A stretch of 16,876 nucleotides of DNA from Hyphomicrobiales bacterium (lineage in GTDB: Bacteria > Pseudomonadota > Alphaproteobacteria > Rhizobiales > Rhizobiaceae). The stretch spans positions 1 through 16,876 of the forward strand of contig JAATGD010000111.1 of the NCBI GenBank assembly GCA_015654965.1. The letters run 5' to 3'. The translations under genes were made by a program, and so were the position numbers. The number at the start of each line of letters is the position of its first letter. The stretch's first letter is position 1. The notes beneath the pieces were generated by a model, which saw nothing but the letters and a program-made list of their open reading frames with translations, did no database searches and was not told the DNA's origin. Positions 1 through 7,986 of the stretch are shown here, in pieces.

Positions 1-92
1 GCGATGCCATTACCTGTCTATCATATTGATAAGGCAGTATTTTTTATCTTTTCCAAGTGTGAAAATTCAGGAGCGGAGAGATTTTTCAATTA

Positions 93-102
93 TTATCTAT
101 AA
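93..102 (+). promoter_or_regulatory. BioR-type operator, upstream copy
   Basis: The ten bases read TTATCTATAA, an exact match to the BioR box consensus TTATMKATAA known for the GntR-family biotin repressor of alphaproteobacteria. It lies 67 bases before the bioY start, where a repressor could block transcription of bioY-bioB when biotin is sufficient. The match is seen directly; binding by BioR is inferred, and no bioR gene is in the window. Confidence 0.8.
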
Positions 103-134
103 AATATATTGCATGTTAGAAAGAATCCTAATCA

Positions 135-144
135 TTATAGATTA
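135..144 (+). promoter_or_regulatory. BioR-type operator, downstream copy
   Basis: The bases TTATAGATTA differ from the BioR consensus TTATMKATAA at one position (the ninth). The site starts 42 bases after the first box, about four helical turns, so both would face the same side of the DNA. It sits 25 bases before the bioY start codon. The single mismatch and high local AT content make it less certain than the first box. Confidence 0.6.
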
Positions 145-169
145 TATTCAATGGTAGGAGATAATCCTG

Positions 170-730
170 ATGCAGCAATCAATCGTCTTTAATTCTCGAC
201 CGCTCAATATCGTGAGGGATTGTGGGTTCACCATCGCTGCTGCGGCGCTGATCACGCTCAGCGCCAAGGTTCAGATTCCATTCTGGCCTGTGCCGATGAC
301 ATTGCACACGCTTGCGGTTCTTTCGCTTTCCGTCATACTCGGTCCTCGCTTCGGTTTGGCGGCAATGATGGCTTATCTTTGTGCAGGACTTGCGGGTCTG
401 CCCGTCTTCTCCGGCTCACCCGAGCGCGGTATTGGTTTGTCTTATGTCTTGGGGCCGACAGGTGGCTACCTCTTCGGTTATCTAGTGGCGAGTTGGTTGA
501 CCGGCTGGCTGGCTGGCAAAGGGGGAGCGTTGCGGATCGTCGGCGCAATGCTCGCGGGGCTTGCTGTCGTCTATGCGACGGGGCTTGCATGGTTGGCCAT
601 GTTTGTACCTGCACAATCCGTCATCCCTATAGGCTTGCTGCCCTTCGTGCTTGGCGATCTGGTTAAAATCGGACTTGGTGTGACGCTGATTTGTGGCTGG
701 CGCAATCTGCGCAGCGAGGCTGTTCGATGA
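170..730 (+). CDS. bioY: BioY biotin transporter S-component
   Basis: This 186-residue integral membrane protein is the substrate-binding S-component of an ECF-type importer for biotin. The family features are visible: an N-terminal hydrophobic helix, then IPFWPVPMT near residues 36-44, a Gly/Pro-rich loop with LAGLPVF and the [12 protein letters not shown] stretch around residues 92-103, followed by further hydrophobic helices. Its length is normal for BioY. The ATG at 170 is supported by TAGGAG at 155-160. Its last four bases overlap the bioB start (ATGA), so the two are probably translationally coupled. Two BioR-like boxes upstream suggest repression by biotin through BioR. No ECF ATPase or transmembrane (BioM/BioN) genes are adjacent; BioY may use shared modules elsewhere or act alone, as described for some bacteria. 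Confidence 0.95.
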   Translation: MQQSIVFNSRPLNIVRDCGFTIAAAALITLSAKVQIPFWPVPMTLHTLAVLSLSVILGPRFGLAAMMAYLCAGLAGLPVFSGSPERGIGLSYVLGPTGGYLFGYLVASWLTGWLAGKGGALRIVGAMLAGLAVVYATGLAWLAMFVPAQSVIPIGLLPFVLGDLVKIGLGVTLICGWRNLRSEAVR

Positions 731-1704
731 TCCGCACCGACTGGACCCTAGAAGAAGCGCAAGCCATTCATGACTTGCCTTTCCCTTATCTCATCCATCG
801 CGCACAGGATATTCACCGGCGGAATTTTGACCCAACCGTTATCGAGACTGCGAGCCTTCTATCGATCAAGACTGGAGGCTGCCCGGAAGATTGCGGCTAC
901 TGTTCGCAAAGTGCGCACCATGACACCGGCGTCAAGGCGACGAAGCTGATGGAACTGGATGATGTCCTGAAGGCCGCGCGGCGAGCGAAAGCGTCGGGTG
1001 CCCAGAGGTTTTGCATGGGGGCCGCATGGAGAAGTCCGAAGGATCGCGATATGGATAAGCTCTGCGCCATGGTAAGGGGCGTTCGAGCGATGGGACTGGA
1101 AACCTGCATGACGCTCGGTATGCTCTCACCCGGACAGGTCGAACGGTTGAAAGACGAGGGTCTCGATTTCTACAATCACAATATCGATACATCGCCTGAA
1201 TATTATGGCGAGATTGCAACCACACGGACGATGTCTGACCGCCTTGAAACAGTTGATCGTGTGCGCAAAGGCGGGATCAAAGTGTGCTGTGGCGGCATTC
1301 TTGGCATGGGCGAGGAAGTCAGGGATCGCATCTCGATGCTTGTAACGCTTGCGACCCTGTCGGCTCACCCGGACAGCGTACCGATCAATCTCTGGAACGA
1401 GATCGGCAATACGCCGGTCCAGAAGCGGGCGAAGGCCGTGGACCCGTTTGCTCTTGTCCGAACCGTCGCTCTTGCACGAATCCTGATGCCGGAAAGCGTT
1501 GTGCGGCTCTCGGCTGGTCGAACCGGCATGAGTGAGGAACTTCAGTCACTTTGTTTCCTCGCAGGAGCAAATTCCATATTTGTCGGTGATGTGTTGCTGA
1601 CAACTGGCAATCCTGCCGCATGGCAGGATCAAGAGATGGTTGACAAGCTTGGGATGCGGTTTGCACCGGCCCGCGATCAGGCCATGTCGGTCGCCGCTGA
1701 ATGA
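727..1704 (+). CDS. bioB: biotin synthase, radical SAM enzyme
   Basis: BioB inserts sulfur into dethiobiotin, the last step of biotin synthesis, in the cytoplasm. The radical-SAM cluster motif CPEDCGYC gives Cys52, Cys56 and Cys59 for the [4Fe-4S] cluster. Likely ligands of the auxiliary [2Fe-2S] cluster are also present: Cys in RFCMGAAWR, in ETCMTLGML and in [12 protein letters not shown], and Arg in RLSAGRT. The length of 325 residues is close to the usual 320-350. An in-frame codon at 691 would lengthen the protein inside bioY; the ATG at 727, which overlaps the bioY stop, is the better start. No bioF, bioD, bioA or bioZ follows, so the unit encodes uptake plus the final step only. Confidence 0.96.
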   Translation: MIRTDWTLEEAQAIHDLPFPYLIHRAQDIHRRNFDPTVIETASLLSIKTGGCPEDCGYCSQSAHHDTGVKATKLMELDDVLKAARRAKASGAQRFCMGAAWRSPKDRDMDKLCAMVRGVRAMGLETCMTLGMLSPGQVERLKDEGLDFYNHNIDTSPEYYGEIATTRTMSDRLETVDRVRKGGIKVCCGGILGMGEEVRDRISMLVTLATLSAHPDSVPINLWNEIGNTPVQKRAKAVDPFALVRTVALARILMPESVVRLSAGRTGMSEELQSLCFLAGANSIFVGDVLLTTGNPAAWQDQEMVDKLGMRFAPARDQAMSVAAE

Positions 1705-1718
1705 GACGATAATCTCAT
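1701..1718 (+). other. small hairpin at the end of bioB
   Basis: ATGAGA at 1701-1706 and TCTCAT at 1713-1718 are perfect complements with a six-base loop, and the arm includes the bioB stop codon. No T-run follows, so this is not a standard intrinsic terminator. It may mark or protect the 3' end of the bioY-bioB message. Confidence 0.3.
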
Positions 1719-1739
1719 AAAGCCGGGATGCTTTGCCCA

Positions 1740-1790
1740 AATGGTCCAGCCAAATTGCTTAAATCAGGTAGCGATCTGGACTGGACCATT
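1740..1790 (+). repeat. 10-bp perfect inverted repeat, 31-base spacer
   Basis: AATGGTCCAG at 1740... (first arm, ending 1749) is the exact reverse complement of CTGGACCATT (1781-1790). The dyad lies between bioB and the monooxygenase operon. It has no T-tract after either arm, so it is not an obvious terminator. It could be an RNA leader stem or paired binding sites for a regulator of the downstream operon. I do not recognise it as a known riboswitch. Confidence 0.45.
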
Positions 1791-1808
1791 AAGGCGGAAA
1801 ATGTATAA

Positions 1809-1818
1809 TTATGCATAA
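1809..1818 (+). promoter_or_regulatory. palindrome TTATGCATAA, possible operator
   Basis: A perfect ten-base palindrome in the AT-rich region before the monooxygenase operon. The identical ten bases recur at 8987-8996, before the second binding-protein gene, and the TTATGC half-site recurs at 1939-1953. It resembles a BioR box in its flanks but has the wrong two central bases. A regulatory role is inferred from recurrence only. Confidence 0.3.
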
Positions 1819-1938
1819 ATATCAGAAAGATATATAATTTATTTGTGATAATACATTACATATTTTGATCGTGTTTACCCGATGCGGTATCGCATAGCAG
1901 CTTTTTCTCAGTAACATCTGCGAAAGAGAATGCCATTC

Positions 1939-1953
1939 CTTATGCTGCATAAG
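1939..1953 (+). promoter_or_regulatory. 15-bp dyad CTTATGC-T-GCATAAG, possible LysR-type site
   Basis: Seven-base arms flank a single T in perfect dyad symmetry. The inner 13 bases fit the T-N11-A pattern of LysR-family boxes. The site ends 48 bases before the start of the first monooxygenase gene, in the promoter zone of the operon. LysR-type regulators control sulfur-scavenging operons in many bacteria, but no regulator gene lies in the window and the assignment is inferred. Confidence 0.4.
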
Positions 1954-2001
1954 TTCTGCTGATTTGATGGACTGAATAAATTTGTTCATCGGATACAGCA
2001 T

Positions 2002-2994
2002 ATGTCATATTTACTCAGCCTTCTCGATAAAAGCCCGGTTGAGACCGGCGCTGCCGCCGTAGATGCGTTGCAAGCAACGACGAATATCGCCATTCGCGCA
2101 GAGCAACTCGGTTTTCATCGTTTCTGGGTTGCCGAGCATCACGGTATGCCGAACCTTGCCAGTTCCGCGCCTGAAGCACTGATCGCCTACCTGCTGGCCA
2201 GGACCTCGACGATCCGCATTGGCTCGGGTGGCGTGATGCTTCAGCATTATAGCGCTTACAAAGTGGCTGAAACGTTCAATCTTCTGTCCTCGCTTGCGAC
2301 GGGACGTGTCGATCTTGGTGTCGGCAAGGCTCCGGGCGGTTTCCCGCTCTCGACCGCCGCCTTGAGAGCTGGGGGCGATTCCGGGCGAAAGCTGGCGTTT
2401 GATGAGCAACTTTCGCAAATCAACGCCTATCTTGCAGACGAACCGGATGCGGACAGGGCACTTGCCACACCGCGCCCGCCAGAACCCGCGCAACGTTTTC
2501 TGCTCGGAGCTTCCGTCGAAAGTGCAAAACTGGCGGCGGAAAAGGGCTGGACTCTGGTTTTTGCGGGTCATCTGAATGGCGACCCGGATAATCTGCGCCG
2601 CACTTTCGACGCCTATGCCTGCGCGACCAAGGGCAAGGTTCCGCTGCTGGCCCTTGCAGCTTTTGCAGCCAATAGCGAAGAGGAGGCCCGTGCCCGCGTT
2701 GGGGATCTGCGTATTTTCAAAGTGTTTTTGCCTGATGGGCAGAGCGTCAATGTCAGCAGCGCCGAACAGGCGGCGGAATTTGCCCGGCAGGCTGGTGTGA
2801 CCGATTACCGTGTCGAGGAGAAAAAGCCCAGCGTGCTTTATGGCACCGCCGCGCAGGTTCGCGATGAGCTCGACGCGTTGCATAAAACCCATGGCATTGA
2901 AGAATTTATCCTTGATACGCCGCCGCTTGGTGCGGCCGAGCGTTTGCGCTCGGTTGAACTTTTGGGGCGAGAGCGTTTGTCGCTGGTTGCCTGA
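2002..2994 (+). CDS. luciferase-like flavin monooxygenase (MsnO8/YtmO-type)
   Basis: A 330-residue member of the bacterial luciferase-like (LLM class, TIM-barrel) flavin-dependent oxidoreductases. The N-terminal SLLDKSPVETG, the FWVAEHHGMPNLA segment near residues 42-54, IGSGGVMLQHYS and the GVGKAPGGFP loop match the MsnO8/YtmO subgroup, and the length is close to that of B. subtilis YtmO. Such enzymes use reduced FMN supplied by a separate reductase, which is not encoded here. It is the first gene of the seven-gene run, 21 bases before the next monooxygenase. The ATG at 2002 has only a weak ribosome site before it. Its probable role is oxidative removal of the S-substituent from N-acetylated cysteine derivatives; the family call is firm, the substrate inferred from neighbours. 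Confidence 0.85.
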   Translation: MSYLLSLLDKSPVETGAAAVDALQATTNIAIRAEQLGFHRFWVAEHHGMPNLASSAPEALIAYLLARTSTIRIGSGGVMLQHYSAYKVAETFNLLSSLATGRVDLGVGKAPGGFPLSTAALRAGGDSGRKLAFDEQLSQINAYLADEPDADRALATPRPPEPAQRFLLGASVESAKLAAEKGWTLVFAGHLNGDPDNLRRTFDAYACATKGKVPLLALAAFAANSEEEARARVGDLRIFKVFLPDGQSVNVSSAEQAAEFARQAGVTDYRVEEKKPSVLYGTAAQVRDELDALHKTHGIEEFILDTPPLGAAERLRSVELLGRERLSLVA

Positions 2995-3015
2995 ACCAAT
3001 CCACGAGGAAACATC

Positions 3016-4365
3016 ATGTCGGAAAAGAAAACCATTCCATTCGGTATCATGTTGCAGGGACCGGGCGGGCATATGAATGCTTGGAAACACCTGAGCAGCC
3101 CGGTCGATGCCAGTGTCAATCTCGGCTTTTTCGTGGAAACGGCAAAAAAGGCGGAAGCAGCAGGCATTGCCTTCGCTTTTGTCGCGGATGGGCTTTACAT
3201 CAACGAAAAATCCATTCCGCATTTTTTGAACCGTTTCGAACCACTGACGATCCTCTCCGCCCTTGCCGGGGTGACGTCGAAAATCGGTCTGGCTGGTACG
3301 GTTTCAACTTCTTACAGCGATCCTTTCACCGTTGCGCGCCAGTTCGCTTCGCTTGATCTCATTTCGGGTGGGCGCGCCGGGTGGAACGCGGTTACGACCC
3401 CGCTTGAAGGAACCGCTAAAAATTACAGCCGTCAGCACCCTGAGCACGCCCTTCGCTATGAAATCGCCGATGAATATTTGCAGGTCATCAAGGGGCTTTG
3501 GGATAGTTGGGACGACGATGCCTTTGTTCGCAACCGTCAAACGGGCCGTTTTTTCGATCCGGGAAAATTACATCGACTGGATCATAAGGGTCGTTTTTTC
3601 TCGGTGGAGGGACCACTCAATATTCAACGCTCACCACAGGGGCAGCCAGTCATTTTTCAGGCCGGCTCATCAGATGCAGGTATCGCTCTTGCCGGAAAAC
3701 ACGCCGATGCCGTCTTTACCAATTCGGTTTCGGTGGAGGAAAACCAGACATTTCTGCGCCGTGTCAAACAGGCGGCGGTCGGGCAGGGGCGTTCAGCCAA
3801 TGATGTGAAGATTTTCCCCGGCATCGGTCCCGTCGTGGGCAGAACGCAGGTGGAAGCGGAAGAAAAATATCAGATCATCCGCAATCTGATTTCAATTGAG
3901 GAGGCGCTCGCCTATCTCGGACGTTTCTTCGACCATCATGATTTCAGCCAGTATCCGCTTGATGCACCGTTCCCGGAACTGGGCGATATCGGCAAGAACA
4001 GTTTCCGTTCCACCACCGACCGTATCAAGCGGCAGGCGCGGGAAAAGAACCAGACCCTGCGCGAAGCAGCTCTTGAGGCCGCGACACCGCGTGAGGGATT
4101 TGTGGGAACAGCGCAAGCCATTGCCGACAAGATCATCGACTGGGTGGAAAAGGATGCGGCGGATGGCTTTATTCTTGGCTTTCCGGTGATTGCTGAAGGG
4201 CTTGAAGATTTCACCCGTTATGTTCTGCCGATCCTGCAGGAGCGGGGCCATTTCGATGCCGAACTGAAAGGCCGAACATTGCGTGACCATCTGGGACTGC
4301 CGTTCCGGGAAAGCCGCTATGCAGAAACCCATGACCATCTGCCGGGCAGGGTTTTGGGTGTGTGA
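3016..4365 (+). CDS. NtaA/DszA-family flavin monooxygenase (YtnJ/CmoJ-like)
   Basis: A 449-residue monooxygenase of the NtaA/SnaA/DszA/SoxA branch of the luciferase superfamily. Visible family blocks are GPGGHMNAWKH near residues 15-25, FAFVADGLYI, the segment ISGGRAGWNAVTT near 117-129, the stretch ending NYSRQHPEHALRYEIADEYL, and QPVIFQAGSSDAG before residue 225. These give the FMN-binding barrel and insertion loops typical of the branch. Length matches B. subtilis YtnJ (about 440), which cleaves the C-S bond of N-acetyl-S-alkylcysteines, and YxeK of the S-(2-succino)cysteine pathway. GAGGAA at 3005-3010 supports the ATG at 3016. It sits between the smaller monooxygenase and the M20 deacetylase, which favours S-substituted cysteine over desulfurisation of aromatic compounds. 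Confidence 0.88.
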   Translation: MSEKKTIPFGIMLQGPGGHMNAWKHLSSPVDASVNLGFFVETAKKAEAAGIAFAFVADGLYINEKSIPHFLNRFEPLTILSALAGVTSKIGLAGTVSTSYSDPFTVARQFASLDLISGGRAGWNAVTTPLEGTAKNYSRQHPEHALRYEIADEYLQVIKGLWDSWDDDAFVRNRQTGRFFDPGKLHRLDHKGRFFSVEGPLNIQRSPQGQPVIFQAGSSDAGIALAGKHADAVFTNSVSVEENQTFLRRVKQAAVGQGRSANDVKIFPGIGPVVGRTQVEAEEKYQIIRNLISIEEALAYLGRFFDHHDFSQYPLDAPFPELGDIGKNSFRSTTDRIKRQAREKNQTLREAALEAATPREGFVGTAQAIADKIIDWVEKDAADGFILGFPVIAEGLEDFTRYVLPILQERGHFDAELKGRTLRDHLGLPFRESRYAETHDHLPGRVLGV

Positions 4366-4376
4366 AGGGGGCAGAC

Positions 4377-5594
4377 ATGAATATTTCCGCTCACCCCATC
4401 GCGCCTTCATCCAGCATTCTGGCATCCGATCCGGTGACGCTAGGGATTGCTGCACATATCAATGAATTCATTGCCTTGCGTCATGATATTCATGCCCATC
4501 CTGAACTCGCTTTCAAGGAGCATCGCACCAGCGATCTGGTGGCGTCGCTGCTTGCAGGCTGGGGCTATGATGTGACCACGGGCATTGCCGGAACGGGTGT
4601 CGTCGGCACACTCCGAAGGGGGCAAGGTAAAGGCAGCGTGGCGATCCGGGCCGATATGGACGCGCTTCCGATCAAGGAAGCGACAGGGCTTAGCTATGCC
4701 AGCCAGAACCACGGCGTCATGCATGCCTGTGGGCATGACGGTCACACAACAATCCTGCTCGCGGCAGCACGCTATCTGGCGGAAAGCGGTGATTTCAACG
4801 GAACGCTGCATCTCGTTTTCCAGCCAGCGGAAGAGATCGGGGCTGGTGCACGCAAAATGTTGTCGGAAGGACTGTTCGAGCGATTTCCGGCTGAGGCGGT
4901 GTTTGGTCTGCATAATTGGCCGGGGCTTGCAGAGGGTCAATTCGGGTTTTTATCCGGTCCGGCCATGGCATCGGTCGATAAGGCGGTGGTCAAGATCATC
5001 GGCAAAGGCGGGCACGGGGCGGAGCCGCACACTGCGGTCGATCCGGTTCTGGCTGCTGCATCCTTTATTACGGCGTTGCAAAGCGTGGTGTCACGCAATG
5101 TCGATCCGCGCGAGATGGCGGTCGTAACCGTCGGCTCCATCCATGGCGGCGAGGCGTCTAATGTCATTCCCGATCAGGTCGAGATGAAATTGACCATGCG
5201 CTCCTATAGCGAAACAGTGCGCCAGCAGTTCAAAGAACGCATTACGGCATTGGCGCAGGCGCAGGCGTCGAGTTTCGGTGCAATTGCCGAAGTGGATTAT
5301 CTCAACGGTTTTCCGCCGGTTCTCAATCATCCGGGCCAGACGGCGTTTGCCCGTAGCGTGGCAAAAGACAGTTTTGGTGAAAAAGTCATCAATACGGAAT
5401 TTCGCCCGCGTACGGCGAGTGAGGATTTCGCCTTCATGCTGCAAGCCCGCCCGGGCAGTTATTTCTTTGTCGGCAATGGCGACAGTGCCGGGCTTCATAG
5501 CGCGGAATATGACTTCAACGACCAGATTATTGCGCCTGCCGCCCGTTACTGGGTGCGGCTTGTCGAAACCTATCTCAAGGACGGAGCACGGTGA
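4377..5594 (+). CDS. M20-family amidohydrolase, likely N-acetylcysteine-type deacetylase
   Basis: A 405-residue cytoplasmic metallo-amidohydrolase of the M20 peptidase/aminoacylase family. Metal-binding motifs are intact: RADMDALPI, then HACGHDGH (His116 to His123, including Cys118 and His120), QPAEEIGAGA and GLHNWPG, with a dimerisation domain in the middle containing GKGGHGAEPH, and a C-terminal RTASEDFAF and GLHS. Close family members (YtnL, YxeP) remove N-acyl groups from cysteine derivatives. AAGGGG at 4365-4370 favours the ATG at 4377 over the GTG at 4362 that overlaps the previous stop. In this operon it would release free cysteine after the monooxygenases act. The family is certain; the substrate rests on context, and a general aminoacylase or auxin-conjugate hydrolase activity cannot be excluded. 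Confidence 0.88.
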   Translation: MNISAHPIAPSSSILASDPVTLGIAAHINEFIALRHDIHAHPELAFKEHRTSDLVASLLAGWGYDVTTGIAGTGVVGTLRRGQGKGSVAIRADMDALPIKEATGLSYASQNHGVMHACGHDGHTTILLAAARYLAESGDFNGTLHLVFQPAEEIGAGARKMLSEGLFERFPAEAVFGLHNWPGLAEGQFGFLSGPAMASVDKAVVKIIGKGGHGAEPHTAVDPVLAAASFITALQSVVSRNVDPREMAVVTVGSIHGGEASNVIPDQVEMKLTMRSYSETVRQQFKERITALAQAQASSFGAIAEVDYLNGFPPVLNHPGQTAFARSVAKDSFGEKVINTEFRPRTASEDFAFMLQARPGSYFFVGNGDSAGLHSAEYDFNDQIIAPAARYWVRLVETYLKDGAR

Positions 5595-6160
5595 AGGATA
5601 TGGCTGAATCGTTTCTTTATACGACACCACTCGATCCACGTGCCAAGCCACTGATTGATGAGCTGATTTATGAATATGACAGCCGCTATGGCACTTATTT
5701 CGATGAGGAGGGGGCGGTTGCGGAATTGACCCGCTATCCTCCGGAAGCCTTCGCTCCGCCAAGCGGAAATTTCGTGCTTCTGCTGCGCGATGGCGAGACG
5801 ATAGGTGGTGGTGCTTTCAAATATTTCGATGAGCGCACGGTTGAATTCAAGCGTATCTGGACGCGCTCGGACCTGCGTCGTCAGGGCTTGGCCCGCAAAG
5901 TACTGGTGGAGCTGGAAAACCAGGCCGCGCGACAGGGCTATTCGCGGGTCTATCTGACGACAGGTTTTCGGCAGCCGGAGGCAGTCAGCCTCTATCTCAA
6001 TAATGGTTACAGCGCATTGTTTGACATCAGTGCCGATCCAGAAATTTACAAGACTCTGCCATTTGAAAAAGAAATCGGTCAGTTATCAGAATCTGTTGAA
6101 GTGATATCCGAGCAGATTGCGACAGATAATCAGCCATGGAGGAACGCAGCATGGCGGTGA
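5591..6160 (+). CDS. GNAT-family N-acetyltransferase (YtmI/SnaA-like role)
   Basis: A roughly 189-residue protein with a single GNAT fold. The acetyl-CoA pyrophosphate loop is seen as RRQGLA at residues 96-101, after the strand VEFKRIWTRSDL, and is followed by the helix ARKVLVELENQA and the strand YSRVYLTTGFRQPEAVSLYLNNGY, which is typical of the C-terminal half. The start is ambiguous: the GTG at 5591 overlaps the previous stop and has GGAG four bases before it, while an ATG at 5600 would remove three residues. It overlaps the next gene by 10 bases. In the parallel Bacillus pathway an acetyltransferase of this type N-acetylates S-alkylcysteine before oxidation; that role is inferred here from the neighbours. 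Confidence 0.83.
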   Translation: MKDMAESFLYTTPLDPRAKPLIDELIYEYDSRYGTYFDEEGAVAELTRYPPEAFAPPSGNFVLLLRDGETIGGGAFKYFDERTVEFKRIWTRSDLRRQGLARKVLVELENQAARQGYSRVYLTTGFRQPEAVSLYLNNGYSALFDISADPEIYKTLPFEKEIGQLSESVEVISEQIATDNQPWRNAAWR

Positions 6161-7932
6161 CAACAGAATTTTCAGATATCCAGCACATCCCCCGAACGAT
6201 TGAAAGAACGCAGGATTATTCCCGCCTGAAAATCGTTCCAGCGCGTCATCCGGCACGGTTTGCTGGCAGCATTTTTGCGGCGGTGGTCATTGCGCTGATC
6301 CTTTATTCGATTTTCACCAATCCGCGCTGGGGCTGGAATGTTTTTGCGCAATGGTTTTTCGCCGAGCCGGTTCTGGTCGGGCTTGGACGAACGCTGCTTT
6401 TAACGGTACTCGCAGCCATATCCGGTTCCATTCTGGGAACCCTGCTTGCGCTGGCGCGTGTTTCCAGATCGCCGCTTTTGTCTGGTCTTTCGTGGGGCTA
6501 TATCTGGCTGCTGCGGTCCATACCGCTGATCGTGTTGCTTCTGATCCTCAACAATCTTGGCTACCTTTATGAGAGTATCACGCTCAGTGTGCCTTTCTCG
6601 GATCACGTGCTGTTTGATTATCCACTCGTGCAATTGCTAACGCCGTTTGCAGCCGCATTTCTTGGCCTGACGCTCAATCAATCCGCTTTCTTTGCCGAAA
6701 TCGTACGCGGCGGCATATTGTCGGTCGATCAGGGCCAGCACGAGGCCGCAGCCGCTCTTGGCCTGCCGCGCCGCCGTCAGGCGCTGCGTATCGTGCTGCC
6801 ACAGGCCATGCGCTCCATTCTACCCACGGGTTTCAACGAGATCATCGGCCTCGCCAAGGGCACGTCCATGGTCTATGTGCTGGCCTTGCCGGAACTCTTC
6901 TATACGGTACAGGTGATCTACCGGCGCAATCTCGAAGTCATTCCGCTGCTGATGGTTGCAACCGTCTGGTATCTGGTCATCATGACCGTGCTTTCCGTGG
7001 CGCAATATTATATCGAGCGCTATTTTTCCAAAGGCGCTGTGCGCAATCCTGTGCCACTGCCATTTCAGACTTTCTTCGCACGGTTCAAGCGTCCCTTGCC
7101 ACAGGCGCTTCCCGGTAGCGCGCCACATGACGTTGCCGCATCCGGTTTTCATGACGCAAGTGCAAGACAGAGCGGCGCGCCGGTTCATATCCATGGCATT
7201 TCCAAATGGTTTGGTACTGCCAAGGTGCTCGATAATGTCGAATTATCCATCCCTGCAGGCAGCGTGACAGCCATTCTGGGACCATCGGGATCGGGAAAAT
7301 CCACGCTGCTGCGCAGCATCAATCATCTTGAACGCGTCGATGAGGGTTTCATCTCGGTCGATGGTGAACTGGTCGGATATCGCCAGGCAGGCGACACCCT
7401 TTACGAATTGAAGGAAAAAGACGTTCTCAAGCGTCGCGCCGATATCGCGATGGTGTTCCAGAGTTTCAATCTCTTTCCGCATATGACGGTTCTGGAGAAC
7501 ATCATCGAGGCACCGATACAGGTGCGCGGTATGAGCGAGGCGGCAGCTACACGGCTGGCGGTGGAACTGCTCTCACGTGTGGGACTTGCAGACAAGGCGC
7601 ATGCCTATCCACGGCAATTATCGGGTGGCCAGCAGCAACGTGTCGCCATCGCCCGCGCTCTGGCGCTGCGACCCAAAGTCATTCTTTTCGATGAACCGAC
7701 ATCCGCACTCGATCCCGAACTTGTCGGAGAGGTACTTGATGTCATCAAGGAACTGGCTCGCACAGGTACGACGCTCATCATTGTGACGCATGAAATCGGT
7801 TTTGCACGGGAAGTGGCCGATAGGGTCGTTTTCATGGAAGCGGGCAACATCATCGAAACCGGATCGCCAGCACAGCTTTTCAACGATGCGCAGCATCCGC
7901 GAACCCGCGAATTTCTGGCCAAGGTTCTTTAA
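6151..7932 (+). CDS. amino-acid ABC importer, permease fused to ATPase
   Basis: A 593-residue fusion of both inner-membrane parts of a polar-amino-acid (HAAT/TcyLMN-like) ABC importer. Residues about 1-300 form the permease, with several hydrophobic helices and an EAA loop [22 protein letters not shown] that would contact the ATPase. A Pro/Ala-rich linker of about 50 residues follows. The ATPase has Walker [10 protein letters not shown] from residue 377, a Q-loop [10 protein letters not shown], the signature LSGGQQQR, Walker [14 protein letters not shown] and the switch histidine in THEIGF. Start choice: GGAGGA at 6138-6143 lies seven bases before the ATG at 6151, which is better than the ATG at 6136. 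It overlaps the GNAT gene by 10 bases. Because it encodes one permease and one ATPase domain, a homodimer would make a complete transporter. The likely substrate is an S-substituted cysteine or cystine-like compound. Confidence 0.9.
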   Translation: MAVTTEFSDIQHIPRTIERTQDYSRLKIVPARHPARFAGSIFAAVVIALILYSIFTNPRWGWNVFAQWFFAEPVLVGLGRTLLLTVLAAISGSILGTLLALARVSRSPLLSGLSWGYIWLLRSIPLIVLLLILNNLGYLYESITLSVPFSDHVLFDYPLVQLLTPFAAAFLGLTLNQSAFFAEIVRGGILSVDQGQHEAAAALGLPRRRQALRIVLPQAMRSILPTGFNEIIGLAKGTSMVYVLALPELFYTVQVIYRRNLEVIPLLMVATVWYLVIMTVLSVAQYYIERYFSKGAVRNPVPLPFQTFFARFKRPLPQALPGSAPHDVAASGFHDASARQSGAPVHIHGISKWFGTAKVLDNVELSIPAGSVTAILGPSGSGKSTLLRSINHLERVDEGFISVDGELVGYRQAGDTLYELKEKDVLKRRADIAMVFQSFNLFPHMTVLENIIEAPIQVRGMSEAAATRLAVELLSRVGLADKAHAYPRQLSGGQQQRVAIARALALRPKVILFDEPTSALDPELVGEVLDVIKELARTGTTLIIVTHEIGFAREVADRVVFMEAGNIIETGSPAQLFNDAQHPRTREFLAKVL

Positions 7933-7986
7933 TTCCACAGCGGTCTGCTGTGACAACAACGTCATCAGGCTAAAGGAGACGGGCGC

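Noticed and set aside
1809..1818. TTATGCATAA as a third BioR box
   Set aside because: The central GC conflicts with the MK positions of the BioR consensus, and it lies after bioB, not before a biotin gene.
1882..1905. ATGCG-GTAT-CGCAT hairpin followed by five Ts as a terminator for bioY-bioB
   Set aside because: The stem is only five pairs and the T-run is offset by about six bases; it is also nearly 180 bases past the bioB stop.
2011..3222. A 403-codon open frame on the minus strand opposite the first monooxygenase gene
   Set aside because: It is antisense to two clearly recognisable monooxygenases, its translation shows no family motif and is rich in Arg/Cys/His as expected of a shadow frame.
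3892..4455. A 187-codon minus-strand open frame
   Set aside because: It is opposite the second monooxygenase and the start of the M20 gene; both plus-strand genes are well supported.
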